NCBI GenBank assembly: GCA_020058145.1
Contig: JAGVEP010000401.1
Span: 1 to 7,398, forward strand
Reading direction: 5' to 3'
Source of the DNA: Phycisphaerae bacterium
GTDB taxonomy: Bacteria > Planctomycetota > Phycisphaerae > UBA1845 > Fen-1342
Length of the DNA stretch: 7,398 nucleotides
The notes under the pieces were generated by a model that had not been told where the DNA came from, did not search any database, and was given only the letters and a program-made list of their open reading frames with translations. This document shows positions 1 through 5,609 of the stretch, piece by piece. A program made the translations under genes and the position numbers. Position 1 is the first letter of the stretch, and every line of letters starts with the position of its first letter.

Positions 1-62
1 AGCACCCCGCCTAATGTTTCACAGACCGTCAGTTCGCCGTGGTCCTCTGAAACGTTGGCCAT
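1..62 (-). CDS. Possible 5' end of a gene running off the left edge
   Basis: Reading leftward from an ATG at 62-60, twenty codons stay open to the window edge and begin MANVSEDHGELTVCETLGGV. The peptide has a balanced composition rather than the Arg/Ala/Pro-rich look of shadow frames in this DNA. It would be divergent from the pterin dehydratase gene, with about 150 bp between the two starts, enough for two promoters. The only purine-rich stretch upstream, GGCGGAGC, lies very close to the ATG, so the ribosome-binding site is poor. No function can be given from 20 residues, and this may be chance. Confidence 0.3.
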   Translation of the reverse strand, partial: MANVSEDHGELTVCETLGGV

Positions 63-182
63 GCTCCGCCCGCCGCGTATGATGCGACCCCGATGCTCTT
101 CGAAGAAAGGCAGCGACCGCCGAACTGCCGGGCCCGCAGTAGAATTATTTGCCAGAGGGGCCGCTGCGCGTTTTTCTCCGCC

Positions 183-188
183 TACAAT
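183..188 (+). promoter_or_regulatory. Possible -10 box for the pterin dehydratase gene
   Basis: TACAAT matches the sigma-70 -10 consensus at five of six positions and lies 23 bases upstream of the chosen ATG, so a transcript would have a leader of roughly 15-20 bases. No convincing -35 hexamer is seen 16-18 bases upstream; the nearest TTG-containing hexamer (TTGCCA, 149-154) is about 28 bases away. The call therefore rests on one hexamer. Confidence 0.28.
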
Positions 189-211
189 CACGACAAACCA
201 GGGAGCTAACC

Positions 212-544
212 ATGCCCGGATTGAGCGCAAAGAGCTGCATACCGTGCCAGGGTGGGATGCCGCCACTGCAAATCGAACAAATCGTCCCGCTACAGAACCA
301 ACTGCACGGCTGGGAAGTGATCGACCATCACCACCTGCACAAGAGTTACAGTTTTCCCGACTTCATCACCGCGCTTGCGTTCGTGAACAGTGTCGGTGAC
401 ATCGCGGAGGACGAAGGCCACCACCCCGATATCCACCTGACCTGGGGCAAGGTCGGCATTCAAATCTACACGCACAAGATCAACGGCCTGACGGAGAGCG
501 ACTTCATCCTCGCGGCCAAGATCGACGAATTGCCGCGGCCGTAA
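212..544 (+). CDS. phhB: Pterin-4a-carbinolamine dehydratase (PCD/DCoH family)
   Basis: This 110-residue protein matches the small PCD family. The enzyme dehydrates 4a-hydroxytetrahydrobiopterin to quinonoid dihydropterin, recycling the cofactor of aromatic amino acid hydroxylases in the cytoplasm. The sequence shows the N-terminal CIPCQGGMPPL segment common in bacterial members (residues 9-19), the catalytic EGHHPDI motif (His70, His71, Pro72), a further His88 in YTHKINGLTESD, and the terminal FILAAKID helix. The start at 212 follows a good Shine-Dalgarno, GGGAG at 201-205, and gives a family-typical length. A TTG 63 bases upstream would add an Arg-rich extension with no homologous look. No phenylalanine hydroxylase or folate gene is nearby, so the substrate in this organism is inferred; such solitary PCDs may also serve molybdopterin or other pterin metabolism. 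Confidence 0.93.
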   Translation: MPGLSAKSCIPCQGGMPPLQIEQIVPLQNQLHGWEVIDHHHLHKSYSFPDFITALAFVNSVGDIAEDEGHHPDIHLTWGKVGIQIYTHKINGLTESDFILAAKIDELPRP

Positions 545-570
545 ACGCGCGCGCAAATTCACATACGACC

Positions 571-637
571 CCACTGGCAGCGGGGAAAAAAGGCCATCCG
601 GCCGCCCTGGTGGTGGCGGTGTGTCTGCCAGTGCGGG
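571..637. repeat. Inverted repeat with CTGGCAG/CTGCCAG arms
   Basis: ACTGGCAG (573-580) pairs perfectly with CTGCCAGT (625-632), and flanking CCC/GGG bases extend the stem past a one-base bulge. The 44-base interior holds a smaller stem, CCGCC with GGCGG. Read on the minus strand, the interior also contains GGCC-GGAT-GGCC followed by six T, which looks like a very short terminator stem, although no minus-strand gene is seen upstream of it. It starts 26 bases after the phhB stop and could mark the end of that transcript or be a dispersed palindrome. Confidence 0.5.
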
Positions 638-669
638 TGAGCTGCGAAACCGCGTTTTGACGCTGCCAG

Positions 670-723
670 CCGAAGGTTGCCAGATTTTTCTTATTTCGAC
701 ACCCCCCGGTTGGCAACCTCCGG
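670..723. repeat. 13-bp inverted repeat (one mismatch) around a T-rich loop
   Basis: CCGAAGGTTGCCA (670-682) is the reverse complement of TGGCAACCTCCGG (711-723) at 12 of 13 positions. The 28-base loop contains an AT-rich stretch, ATTTTTCTTATTT, that stands out in this GC-rich DNA. The right arm is itself part of a small palindrome, GGTTGGCAACC. The architecture fits an interspersed palindromic element. It could also form an RNA hairpin, but no gene lies immediately beyond it on either strand. Confidence 0.55.
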
Positions 724-750
724 GCGGCGGGGCCGGGGAGCGGTTTCGAG

Positions 751-790
751 GTGGAAACGTGGGAAAGTGGGGAGGTGGGGACGTGGCAGC
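751..790. repeat. Five 8-bp G-rich tandem units (GTGGNNNN)
   Basis: From 751 the sequence reads as five consecutive octamers, GTGGAAAC, GTGGGAAA, GTGGGGAG, GTGGGGAC and GTGGCAGC, all beginning GTGG with purine-rich remainders. The G-tracts of three or four G on the plus strand could form a G-quadruplex. The eight-base period is not a multiple of three, which argues against a protein repeat. Confidence 0.6.
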
Positions 791-1070
791 GGGAGCGCAC
801 GGTTGTGCCCGCAGCGAGTTTTTCTTGGCGGTTGAGCATCTTCGTCCAGGACCTGACCACATGTGCCGGGCCGGCCAGCGGACAGCGGGGCCTTACGCGA
901 GTTCGCAGGGCGGACCCGGCGTGCTACGAAGAACTGTTCACGCGCTCGGGGTGTGAGGCAAGGGCGGTGCGCGGGGTTGGCGGTTCTTGGCGTGATTCGG
1001 GGCGACAATGCGCTGGGCGCGGCGGCGAGTGGCGGCCCGCGCTATCGCGCGGCCGCGCGCGCGGGAACGG

Positions 1071-1216
1071 ATTCCCGCCAGACAGGGTGCGAGAGATGAT
1101 TCTCGCACCAGGACGAACAGGGTGCGAGAGATGATTCTCGCACCAGGACGAATTCCCGCCAGACAGGGTGCGAGAGATGATTCTCGCACCAGGACGATGA
1201 TTCTCGCACCAGGACG
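1071..1216. repeat. Array of three and a half tandem stem-loop repeats
   Basis: Two identical 35-bp units abut at 1083-1117 and 1118-1152; a third starts at 1164, followed by a half unit ending at 1216. Each full unit contains GGTGCGAGA and TCTCGCACC, a perfect 9-bp inverted repeat with a GATGAT loop (arms 1086-1094/1101-1109, 1121-1129/1136-1144 and 1167-1175/1182-1190). The half unit keeps only the 3' arm. Units one and three are preceded by the same ATTCCCGCCAGA segment, so the array combines a 46-bp and a 35-bp period. There are no unique spacers, so this is not CRISPR. It lies 175 bp upstream of gatD and could be in its leader RNA or be an expanded REP-like element. Confidence 0.85.
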
Positions 1217-1280
1217 CCGGCCCGCGGCAGCCCGGCCGCTGCATGCGTGGTTTTCGAGTAGAATCGTTCTTCGCAGCTGC

Positions 1281-1393
1281 TTGGTGGGCAGTGCCCACCT
1301 ACATGAGGAAACATGAGGTTGGTGGGCAGTGCCCACGCTACACGAGGAAACATGAGGTTGGTGGGCAGTGCCCACGCTACACGAGGAAACATG
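1281..1393 (+). repeat. 39-bp tandem repeat duplicating the gatD ribosome-binding site and start codon
   Basis: Units 1316-1354 and 1355-1393 are identical, and a diverged copy (one-base deletion plus one substitution) occupies 1281-1315. Every unit ends GAGGAAACATG, so the Shine-Dalgarno and ATG are present three times, at 1313, 1352 and 1391. Because 39 is a multiple of three, all three ATGs are in the gatD frame; the upstream ones would add one or two copies of a 13-residue MRLVGSAHATRGN peptide. Each unit also contains GTGGGCAGTGCCCAC, a 7-bp palindrome around one base. On the minus strand it is preceded by GTAG, the tetranucleotide commonly found beside REP palindromes. Confidence 0.9.
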
Positions 1394-2806
1394 AGTACCG
1401 CCCCGGCCCCATCAACAACACCCGTCAACGACAACCTCAAGGGCTATCGCGGCGTCGGACGCGCCGTGCTCGAACGCTTCGGCGTCGGGGTGTGGAGCGA
1501 CGTGGAGATCGAATCGACCCGCGGCCACTTCCGCGGACTGATTCTGCCCCGCGCCGTAACCGCCGATGACCGCCATATCGTGCTCAAAATCGCCAGCGGG
1601 TACAACGTCGGCATCGCGGCCGACTCAATCACGGCCGCGAAAGAAGTCGGCCGCCGCGAGGCGCACTACAAAATCCCCGAAAAAGCGTTCCCGCACGATC
1701 CGCAGAAGCCGAACGTCATGCTCTTCGGCACGGGCGGTACCATCGCCAGCCGGCTCGACTACCGCACGGGCGCGGTCATCCCGGCGTTCTCGCCCGGCGA
1801 GTTGTATGGGTCCGTGCCCGAGCTCGCCGACATCTGCAACCTGCAAACCGAGAAGCTCTTCGGGGTGTTCAGCGAGAACATGGGCCCGCACCAGTACATC
1901 ACGCTGGCCAATCGCATCGGCGAGGAGATTCGCAAGGGCTCCAACGGTATCGTGATCGGGCACGGCACCGACACCATGCACCACACGGCCGGCGTGCTTT
2001 CCTTCATGGTCCAGAATCCGCCCGTGCCGATCATCATGGTCGGCTCGCAACGGTCGAGCGATCGGCCGTCATCCGATGCGGCGATGAACCTGATCTGTGC
2101 GGTCAAAGCCGCCGCCGAGGGCGACATTGCCGAAGTGTTGGTCTGCATGTTCGGCCCGACGTCGGACGAATACAACCTGCTGCACCGCGGCACGCGCGTC
2201 CGCAAGATGCACTCGAGCTACCGCTCCACGTTTCGCACCATCGGCGACGTGCCGGTCGCGATGATCTCACCCCAAAAGCTCGTCCATCTGCGCGCCGATT
2301 ACAAGCGCCGCCGGAGCGACCGCGAAGTGACGATCAACACGGCGTTCGAGGAAAAGGTCACGATCCTCTACTACTACCCGAACATGCAGCCGGACATCGT
2401 GGATGCACTGGTCGAGCGAGGCTATCGCGGGATGATCATCGCGGGCACGGGCCTGGGGCACGTCAACAAGCCGCTGTACCCGGCGATCAAGCGGGCGATC
2501 GAGGCCGGGATGCACATTTTCATGACGGTCCAAACGCTGTGGGGGTATACGCAGATGTATGTGTACGACACGGGCCGCGACCTGATGGCGCTCGGCATCG
2601 TGCCGACGGCGAACATGCTACCCGAGGTTGCGTACATGAAGCTGTGCTGGGTGCTCGGCCAGACGAACGACCGTGAAGAGGTGCAACGGCTGATGCTGAC
2701 GCCGGTGAACGACGAGACCACCGAGCGCGAGCCGTATAACGGGTACTTGGTGTACCAGGGAGCGATCCCGGAGGTGCAGGAGTTTCTGAGGACGATTAAG
2801 AGATAG
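1391..2806 (+). CDS. gatD: Archaeal-type Glu-tRNA(Gln) amidotransferase subunit D (asparaginase-like)
   Basis: The 471-residue protein has the GatD layout. Residues ~18-85 form the small N-terminal domain (FRGLILPRA, HIVLKIASGYNVGI), and ~108 onward an L-asparaginase fold. Catalytic residues are visible: Thr117 in GTGGTIAS, Thr193-Asp194 in HGTDTM, and Lys272 in VRKMH. The signature SQRSSDRPSSDAAMN and the end GLGHVNKPL...MLPEVAYMK follow GatD rather than plain asparaginases. In archaea GatD frees ammonia from Gln for GatE, which converts Glu-tRNA(Gln) to Gln-tRNA(Gln). No gatE is present here, so the partner must be elsewhere, or the protein acts as an amidohydrolase. ATG 1391 is chosen because the protein proper begins there; in-frame ATGs at 1313 and 1352 sit in tandem repeats. 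An archaeal-type gene in apparently bacterial DNA suggests lateral transfer or old paralogy. Confidence 0.88.
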   Translation: MSTAPAPSTTPVNDNLKGYRGVGRAVLERFGVGVWSDVEIESTRGHFRGLILPRAVTADDRHIVLKIASGYNVGIAADSITAAKEVGRREAHYKIPEKAFPHDPQKPNVMLFGTGGTIASRLDYRTGAVIPAFSPGELYGSVPELADICNLQTEKLFGVFSENMGPHQYITLANRIGEEIRKGSNGIVIGHGTDTMHHTAGVLSFMVQNPPVPIIMVGSQRSSDRPSSDAAMNLICAVKAAAEGDIAEVLVCMFGPTSDEYNLLHRGTRVRKMHSSYRSTFRTIGDVPVAMISPQKLVHLRADYKRRRSDREVTINTAFEEKVTILYYYPNMQPDIVDALVERGYRGMIIAGTGLGHVNKPLYPAIKRAIEAGMHIFMTVQTLWGYTQMYVYDTGRDLMALGIVPTANMLPEVAYMKLCWVLGQTNDREEVQRLMLTPVNDETTEREPYNGYLVYQGAIPEVQEFLRTIKR

Positions 2807-2831
2807 CGACGCAGGCAGAACGCGGCCCTTA

Positions 2832-4274
2832 TCAGAAGACCTCTGGAAGAGGGACCTCAGCAGTCGCGACCTTTGCCGGCTCGCCGGCGTCCGCCGCGGT
2901 CGTCGGTTCGGGTTCTGGGACCGTGCCGGCGATTTCCGTGGCGCCGATACCGGCGTCGATTTGCGGTTCGGGGACGCCGCCAACTTCGGCAGCGCTGCCG
3001 GCCATCGCGTCCGCGATCGTCATTTCAGCGGCGTCCGCGCCGTTCGCGGGACGCTCGGCGGGATGTTCGTCCACACGGATGCCGGCGGCTTGCAACTCGG
3101 CTTTGTGCTTGGCCTCGGCCTCGCGTTCCTCTTCGAGCCGGATGACCTCCTCGCCAGCGGCCTCGACGACGCGTTCGGCCAACTCGGGTTCGAGGCCCAG
3201 CTCCTTGACCAGCGGCTCCGGGCCGATTTCGTCGATGTCGCCGACGGAAACGCAGCCGAAGGCGATGATCTTATCCACGAGCACGTCATCGACGCCGGCC
3301 ACGCTCTTCAGCACGCGTTCGGTGTTCTCGAGGTGCTTGCTGTATTCCGCGGGCGTGAGGATATCGATGTCCCACCCGGTCAGCCGGGCGGCCAGCCGCA
3401 CGTTCTGCCCGCGTTTGCCGATGGCCAGCGAAAGCTGGTCCTCGGGGACAACGACGGTGGCTTTGATCAGCTCGAAACACAGCGCGATTTCCTGGACTTC
3501 GGCGGGTTTGAGCGCATTTTGGATGAGAATCTGGCTCGATTCGTTCCAGCGGACGATGTCGATCTTCTCGCCGCCGAGTTCCTCGACGATGTTCTTGATC
3601 CGGCTGCCGCGGACGCCGACGCAGGCGCCGACGGCGTCGACCTTGGAATCGATGCTGCTGACGGCGACCTTACTGCGATAGCCCGCCTCGCGGGCCAGGG
3701 TTTTGATCTCGATGATCTGCTCGGCGACCTCCGGGATCTCGAGCTCGAAGAGCCGCTCGATGAACTCCGGGTGGGAGCGCGAGAGAATGACCTTGATCTG
3801 ATTAGGCTGCTCGCGGACCTCCAGGATCAGCACGCGCAGCCGCTCGCCGGTGTTGTGCGTCTCGCCGGGAATCTGCTCGCTGCGCGGCAGAAAGCCCTCG
3901 GTGCGGCCGATGTTGACGATCAGATTGCCGCCCTCGGTGCGGACGACGGCCCCGGTGACGATGGTCCCACGGCGTTCCGTGAAATCCTCGAAGATGCTGG
4001 TGCGTTCGCGCTCGCGGGTCTTCTGGATGATCATCTGCTTGGCGCTCTGCGCGGCGATGCGGCCCAGGATCTGCACGTCCACGGGCGCCCCGTCGACCGT
4101 GGCTTTGAACTTCCCGGACAGCAGGTCGAGCTTGACCTCGACCTGGGTTTCCTCGCCATAGTTCCGATGGATCGCGCCGGCCATCGCCGATTCGATGTCG
4201 GCGATGAGCGAATCGCGGTCGATGTTCTTGTCGCGACTGATGGCGTCGATGATGCGAATCAAGTCTGGATTCAT
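2832..4274 (-). CDS. nusA: Transcription elongation/termination/antitermination factor NusA
   Basis: This 480-residue protein shows the NusA domain order: N-terminal RNA polymerase-binding domain (1-~98, start MNPDLIRIIDAISRDKNI), S1 domain (~100-168, ending in the KVILSRS motif), KH1 (~170-250, GACVGVRGSRI), KH2 (~255-310, LAIGKRGQNVRLA), a single helix-hairpin-helix unit (~315-378) and an acidic Ala/Pro/Glu-rich tail of about 100 residues. NusA binds RNA polymerase and nascent RNA to modulate pausing, termination and antitermination. The N-terminal domain is about 30 residues shorter than the E. coli form, as I recall for planctomycetes. The ATG at 4274 starts the family's conserved N-terminus; longer readings add Arg/Gly-rich residues. 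rimP and infB, the usual neighbours, are absent. The gene ends 25 bp from the convergent gatD stop with no terminator between. Confidence 0.96.
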   Translation of the reverse strand: MNPDLIRIIDAISRDKNIDRDSLIADIESAMAGAIHRNYGEETQVEVKLDLLSGKFKATVDGAPVDVQILGRIAAQSAKQMIIQKTRERERTSIFEDFTERRGTIVTGAVVRTEGGNLIVNIGRTEGFLPRSEQIPGETHNTGERLRVLILEVREQPNQIKVILSRSHPEFIERLFELEIPEVAEQIIEIKTLAREAGYRSKVAVSSIDSKVDAVGACVGVRGSRIKNIVEELGGEKIDIVRWNESSQILIQNALKPAEVQEIALCFELIKATVVVPEDQLSLAIGKRGQNVRLAARLTGWDIDILTPAEYSKHLENTERVLKSVAGVDDVLVDKIIAFGCVSVGDIDEIGPEPLVKELGLEPELAERVVEAAGEEVIRLEEEREAEAKHKAELQAAGIRVDEHPAERPANGADAAEMTIADAMAGSAAEVGGVPEPQIDAGIGATEIAGTVPEPEPTTAADAGEPAKVATAEVPLPEVF

Positions 4275-4285
4275 GGTTCGTACAT

Positions 4286-4290
4286 CTCCT
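4286..4290 (-). promoter_or_regulatory. Ribosome-binding site of nusA
   Basis: On the minus strand AGGAG lies 11 bases before the ATG at 4274. The spacing is slightly long, but it is the only good Shine-Dalgarno here. It supports starting NusA at its conserved N-terminus rather than at upstream GTG codons in the same frame. Confidence 0.6.
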
Positions 4291-4332
4291 GCGATCGACA
4301 CCTGTCGGGCCGCCGAGCAGCCGGGCACCAAC

Positions 4333-4364
4333 AAAAAAGGCCGCCTTAGCGACCCGCCGTGGCC
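4333..4364 (-). terminator. Weak terminator-like element in the nusA leader
   Basis: On the minus strand a GC-rich segment bounded by GGCC and GGCC runs directly into six T. The only stem I can draw is four to five base pairs around a long loop, so it would be a poor intrinsic terminator. Its place, about 60 bases upstream of the nusA start, would suit attenuation of nusA or the end of an upstream minus-strand transcript. The call rests mainly on the T run and is weak. Confidence 0.2.
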
Positions 4365-4385
4365 CGCGCACGGACCCACTTCAGT

Positions 4386-4414
4386 ATTGTGTGGTCGCCG
4401 CGCCGGCCGCCCAA
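4386..4414 (-). promoter_or_regulatory. Candidate sigma-70-type promoter for nusA
   Basis: On the minus strand TTGGGC (4414-4409) and CACAAT (4391-4386) are separated by exactly 17 bases, each sharing three or four positions with the -35 and -10 consensus. The start would fall near 4379, leaving a leader of about 105 bases that includes the T-run element. Planctomycete promoter rules are poorly known to me and matches of this quality occur by chance. Confidence 0.22.
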
Positions 4415-4643
4415 TTCCGGCCGCGCACCTCGGGACGGCCGCGCCACCCCCCGGCGGCACACCGCCCAAGCCGCTCCAGTGTAGCGGAACCGGAGACCGT
4501 CCGCCAGTCGTTTGAGAAAGGGGCTGCGCGTGGGTGTGACCATTTTTTGTGGCAAGGCCAAGCAGTTGAATGGGTTAACGTGAGATTTGGTTGGGTTTTT
4601 TGGCAAGGAGGCCAGAGCGCTGACGCAGCCGCCCAGCAGCGGG

Positions 4644-5011
4644 ATGGAGTACGAGGCTTGGGCGGGGGAGCTGCAGACGGAGTATGAGGCGTTTTTGCGC
4701 CAGACGTGGGCGGCGCTGAAGGCCCACGTTCACACCCGCGGCCGGACGCGGACGAGCCCGCTGAGCGTGTACGGCAAGATCATATCCGAACCACCCCCCT
4801 GGCACGAGCACACGCGCATGCTGCGCCGGAGCCGTTGGTTCTCACGGCCGGGACGACTGCCAGACGCCGCGTCGGTCACGTGCCGCAGTTCGTGCAACCC
4901 GCTTTTCGTTTTCCCGCAGTCGGCGGCGCGGACAGTTGCGTGGCGCTGGCCACGGCGAAGCTCTCCGATCTGCTCGGGTACATCCGCAAGTGCCCGGCGC
5001 CGCCGGCGTGA
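4644..5011 (+). pseudogene. Short unknown protein interrupted by a one-base shift at a C run
   Basis: From ATG 4644 the frame begins MEYEAWAGELQTEYEAFLRQ and continues with natural-looking composition through SPLSVYGKIISEPPP. It then reaches six C at 4794-4799 and turns into Arg/Trp-rich sequence that runs on to about 5342. Moving back one base at the C run enters a second open frame whose codons again favour G or C in the third position; it ends with VALATAKLSDLLGYIRKCPAPPA and a TGA at 5009-5011. Joined, the product would be about 123 residues with a charged, possibly helical start. AAGGAGG at 4604-4610 precedes an in-frame CTG (4619) rather than the ATG, so the true start is uncertain. I do not recognise a family. 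The gene may be decayed, or the base missing from the assembly. Confidence 0.38.
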
Positions 5012-5021
5012 AGCGCGGGAT

Positions 5022-5131
5022 GGGCGTGGGGTGGCATGGACAGGGTCGCTTTGGACCCTGCCCGTGGTCTTCTGGCAGGCGGAGACGCCACGGGCAGGTC
5101 GTCAAAGCCCGACCTGCCCATGCCACGCCCC
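5022..5131. repeat. Doublet of inverted palindromes resembling a REPIN/BIME
   Basis: Two hairpin units lie head to head. The left one has GTGGCATGGACAGGGTC, a GCTTTG loop, then GACCCTGCCCGTGG. The reverse complement of the right one reads GTGGCATGGGCAGGTCG, a GGCTTTGA loop, then CGACCTGCCCGTGG. Perfect stems include 5041-5047/5054-5060 (7 bp), 5092-5101/5110-5119 (10 bp) and the outer 5031-5039/5118-5126 (9 bp). An alternative central stem pairs 5054-5067 with 5088-5100 (13 bp, one bulge). Each unit begins with GTGG, comparable to the short tetranucleotide flanking REPs, and about 20 bases separate them. It fills the gap between two converging short genes. I infer a non-autonomous dispersed element moved by a REP-associated tyrosine transposase; no such transposase is in the window. 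Confidence 0.75.
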
Positions 5132-5162
5132 ATCGTCTGCGCGGGCCGCCTGTCGCCAGGAA

Positions 5163-5609
5163 CTACGGGGTCGTGTCGTTAAACACGCTCAGCGTGAACA
5201 ACGTATCCGAATCGAAAATGATGACGACACCGAAACTGTTGATGATCGACACGCACGTCACCTCGATCGTCAGACGATCGCCGGGAGCGTCGAAAAGGAC
5301 GCGCGTTCCAAGCATGTCGACGGTGTTCGCTCCCGATGCTAGTTCCGTGCCCCACCCCGTTGCCGTCGTACCGACGTTTCCGACAGAGTCTTCGTTGACA
5401 TCGAGCGTGACCCAGTAATGGCCGGCGCTCAAACGGACAAACGACGGCAACGGCACCGATCCGCCCGTTTCGTATGTCGATGTTGATCCGGAAGTTGCGC
5501 CGAACGATCCCCAGAACAGAAGATCGGAAGGCCCGGCTGGTCCGACGGGTCCCTGCGCACCGGCTGGTCCCGGTGGTCCTTGTTCGCCCTGTGGTCCCGT
5601 TTCGCCCAC
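5163..5609 (-). CDS. Collagen-like Gly-X-Y repeat protein, C-terminal part
   Basis: The frame encodes a run of Gly-X-Y triplets (GETGPQGEQGPPGPAGAQ...) followed by a roughly 120-residue non-repetitive domain, beginning DLLFWGSFGATSGS and ending LFTLSVFNDTTP, with the alternating hydrophobic pattern of a beta sandwich. The first usable start is GTG at 5609, but the same frame stays open upstream to a TAA at 5744-5742. That extension adds more triplets, making about 15 in all, and a linker with NDDSIFRDSNKFQPVAGP. GTG 5609 therefore lies inside the collagen repeat and is probably not the true start. Bacterial collagen-like proteins are usually surface-exposed, with a globular end that helps the triple helix trimerise. 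Function here is unknown; secretion would need the displaced signal peptide described at 5610-5793. Confidence 0.7.
   Translation of the reverse strand: MGETGPQGEQGPPGPAGAQGPVGPAGPSDLLFWGSFGATSGSTSTYETGGSVPLPSFVRLSAGHYWVTLDVNEDSVGNVGTTATGWGTELASGANTVDMLGTRVLFDAPGDRLTIEVTCVSIINSFGVVIIFDSDTLFTLSVFNDTTP

Larger units (their letters stand above)
545..1390. other. Repeat-filled non-coding region between phhB and gatD
   Basis: About 850 bases separate the two genes. Open frames exist on both strands, but their translations are rich in Arg, Gly and Pro, run through the repeats, and resemble no protein family. The region contains an inverted repeat at 571-637, another at 670-723, a G-rich 8-bp tandem at 751-790, a perfect 14-bp GC palindrome at 1046-1059, a stem-loop array at 1071-1216 and a 39-bp tandem at 1281-1393. 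Nothing I can name fills 800-1045. No tRNA, rRNA or known riboswitch was recognised. Confidence 0.75.

Noticed and set aside
290..862. Minus-strand open frame of 190 codons overlapping phhB
   Set aside because: It covers the well-supported phhB gene and two inverted repeats; composition is Arg/Pro-rich and motif-free.
1046..1059. Perfect 14-bp GC palindrome CGCGCGGCCGCGCG
   Set aside because: Alternating CG runs of this length arise easily in DNA this GC-rich; no flanking feature gives it meaning.
751..1134. Plus-strand open frame of 127 codons in the repeat region
   Set aside because: It runs through the octamer and stem-loop repeats, is Arg/Gly-rich and has no recognisable domain.
1071..1393. 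CRISPR array
   Set aside because: Repeats abut directly or share the same intervening segment; there are no unique spacers and no cas genes.
2961..4349. A 462-codon open frame on the plus strand antisense to nusA
   Set aside because: It mirrors nusA codons in high-GC DNA; the translation is Asp/Ala/Gly/Leu-rich without family motifs, whereas the minus strand gives a full NusA.
4791..4802. Programmed -1 ribosomal frameshift at the C run
   Set aside because: The run is preceded by A, so the P-site codon could not re-pair as in a standard X XXY YYZ site, and no downstream stem was evident; an indel or base-calling error is simpler.
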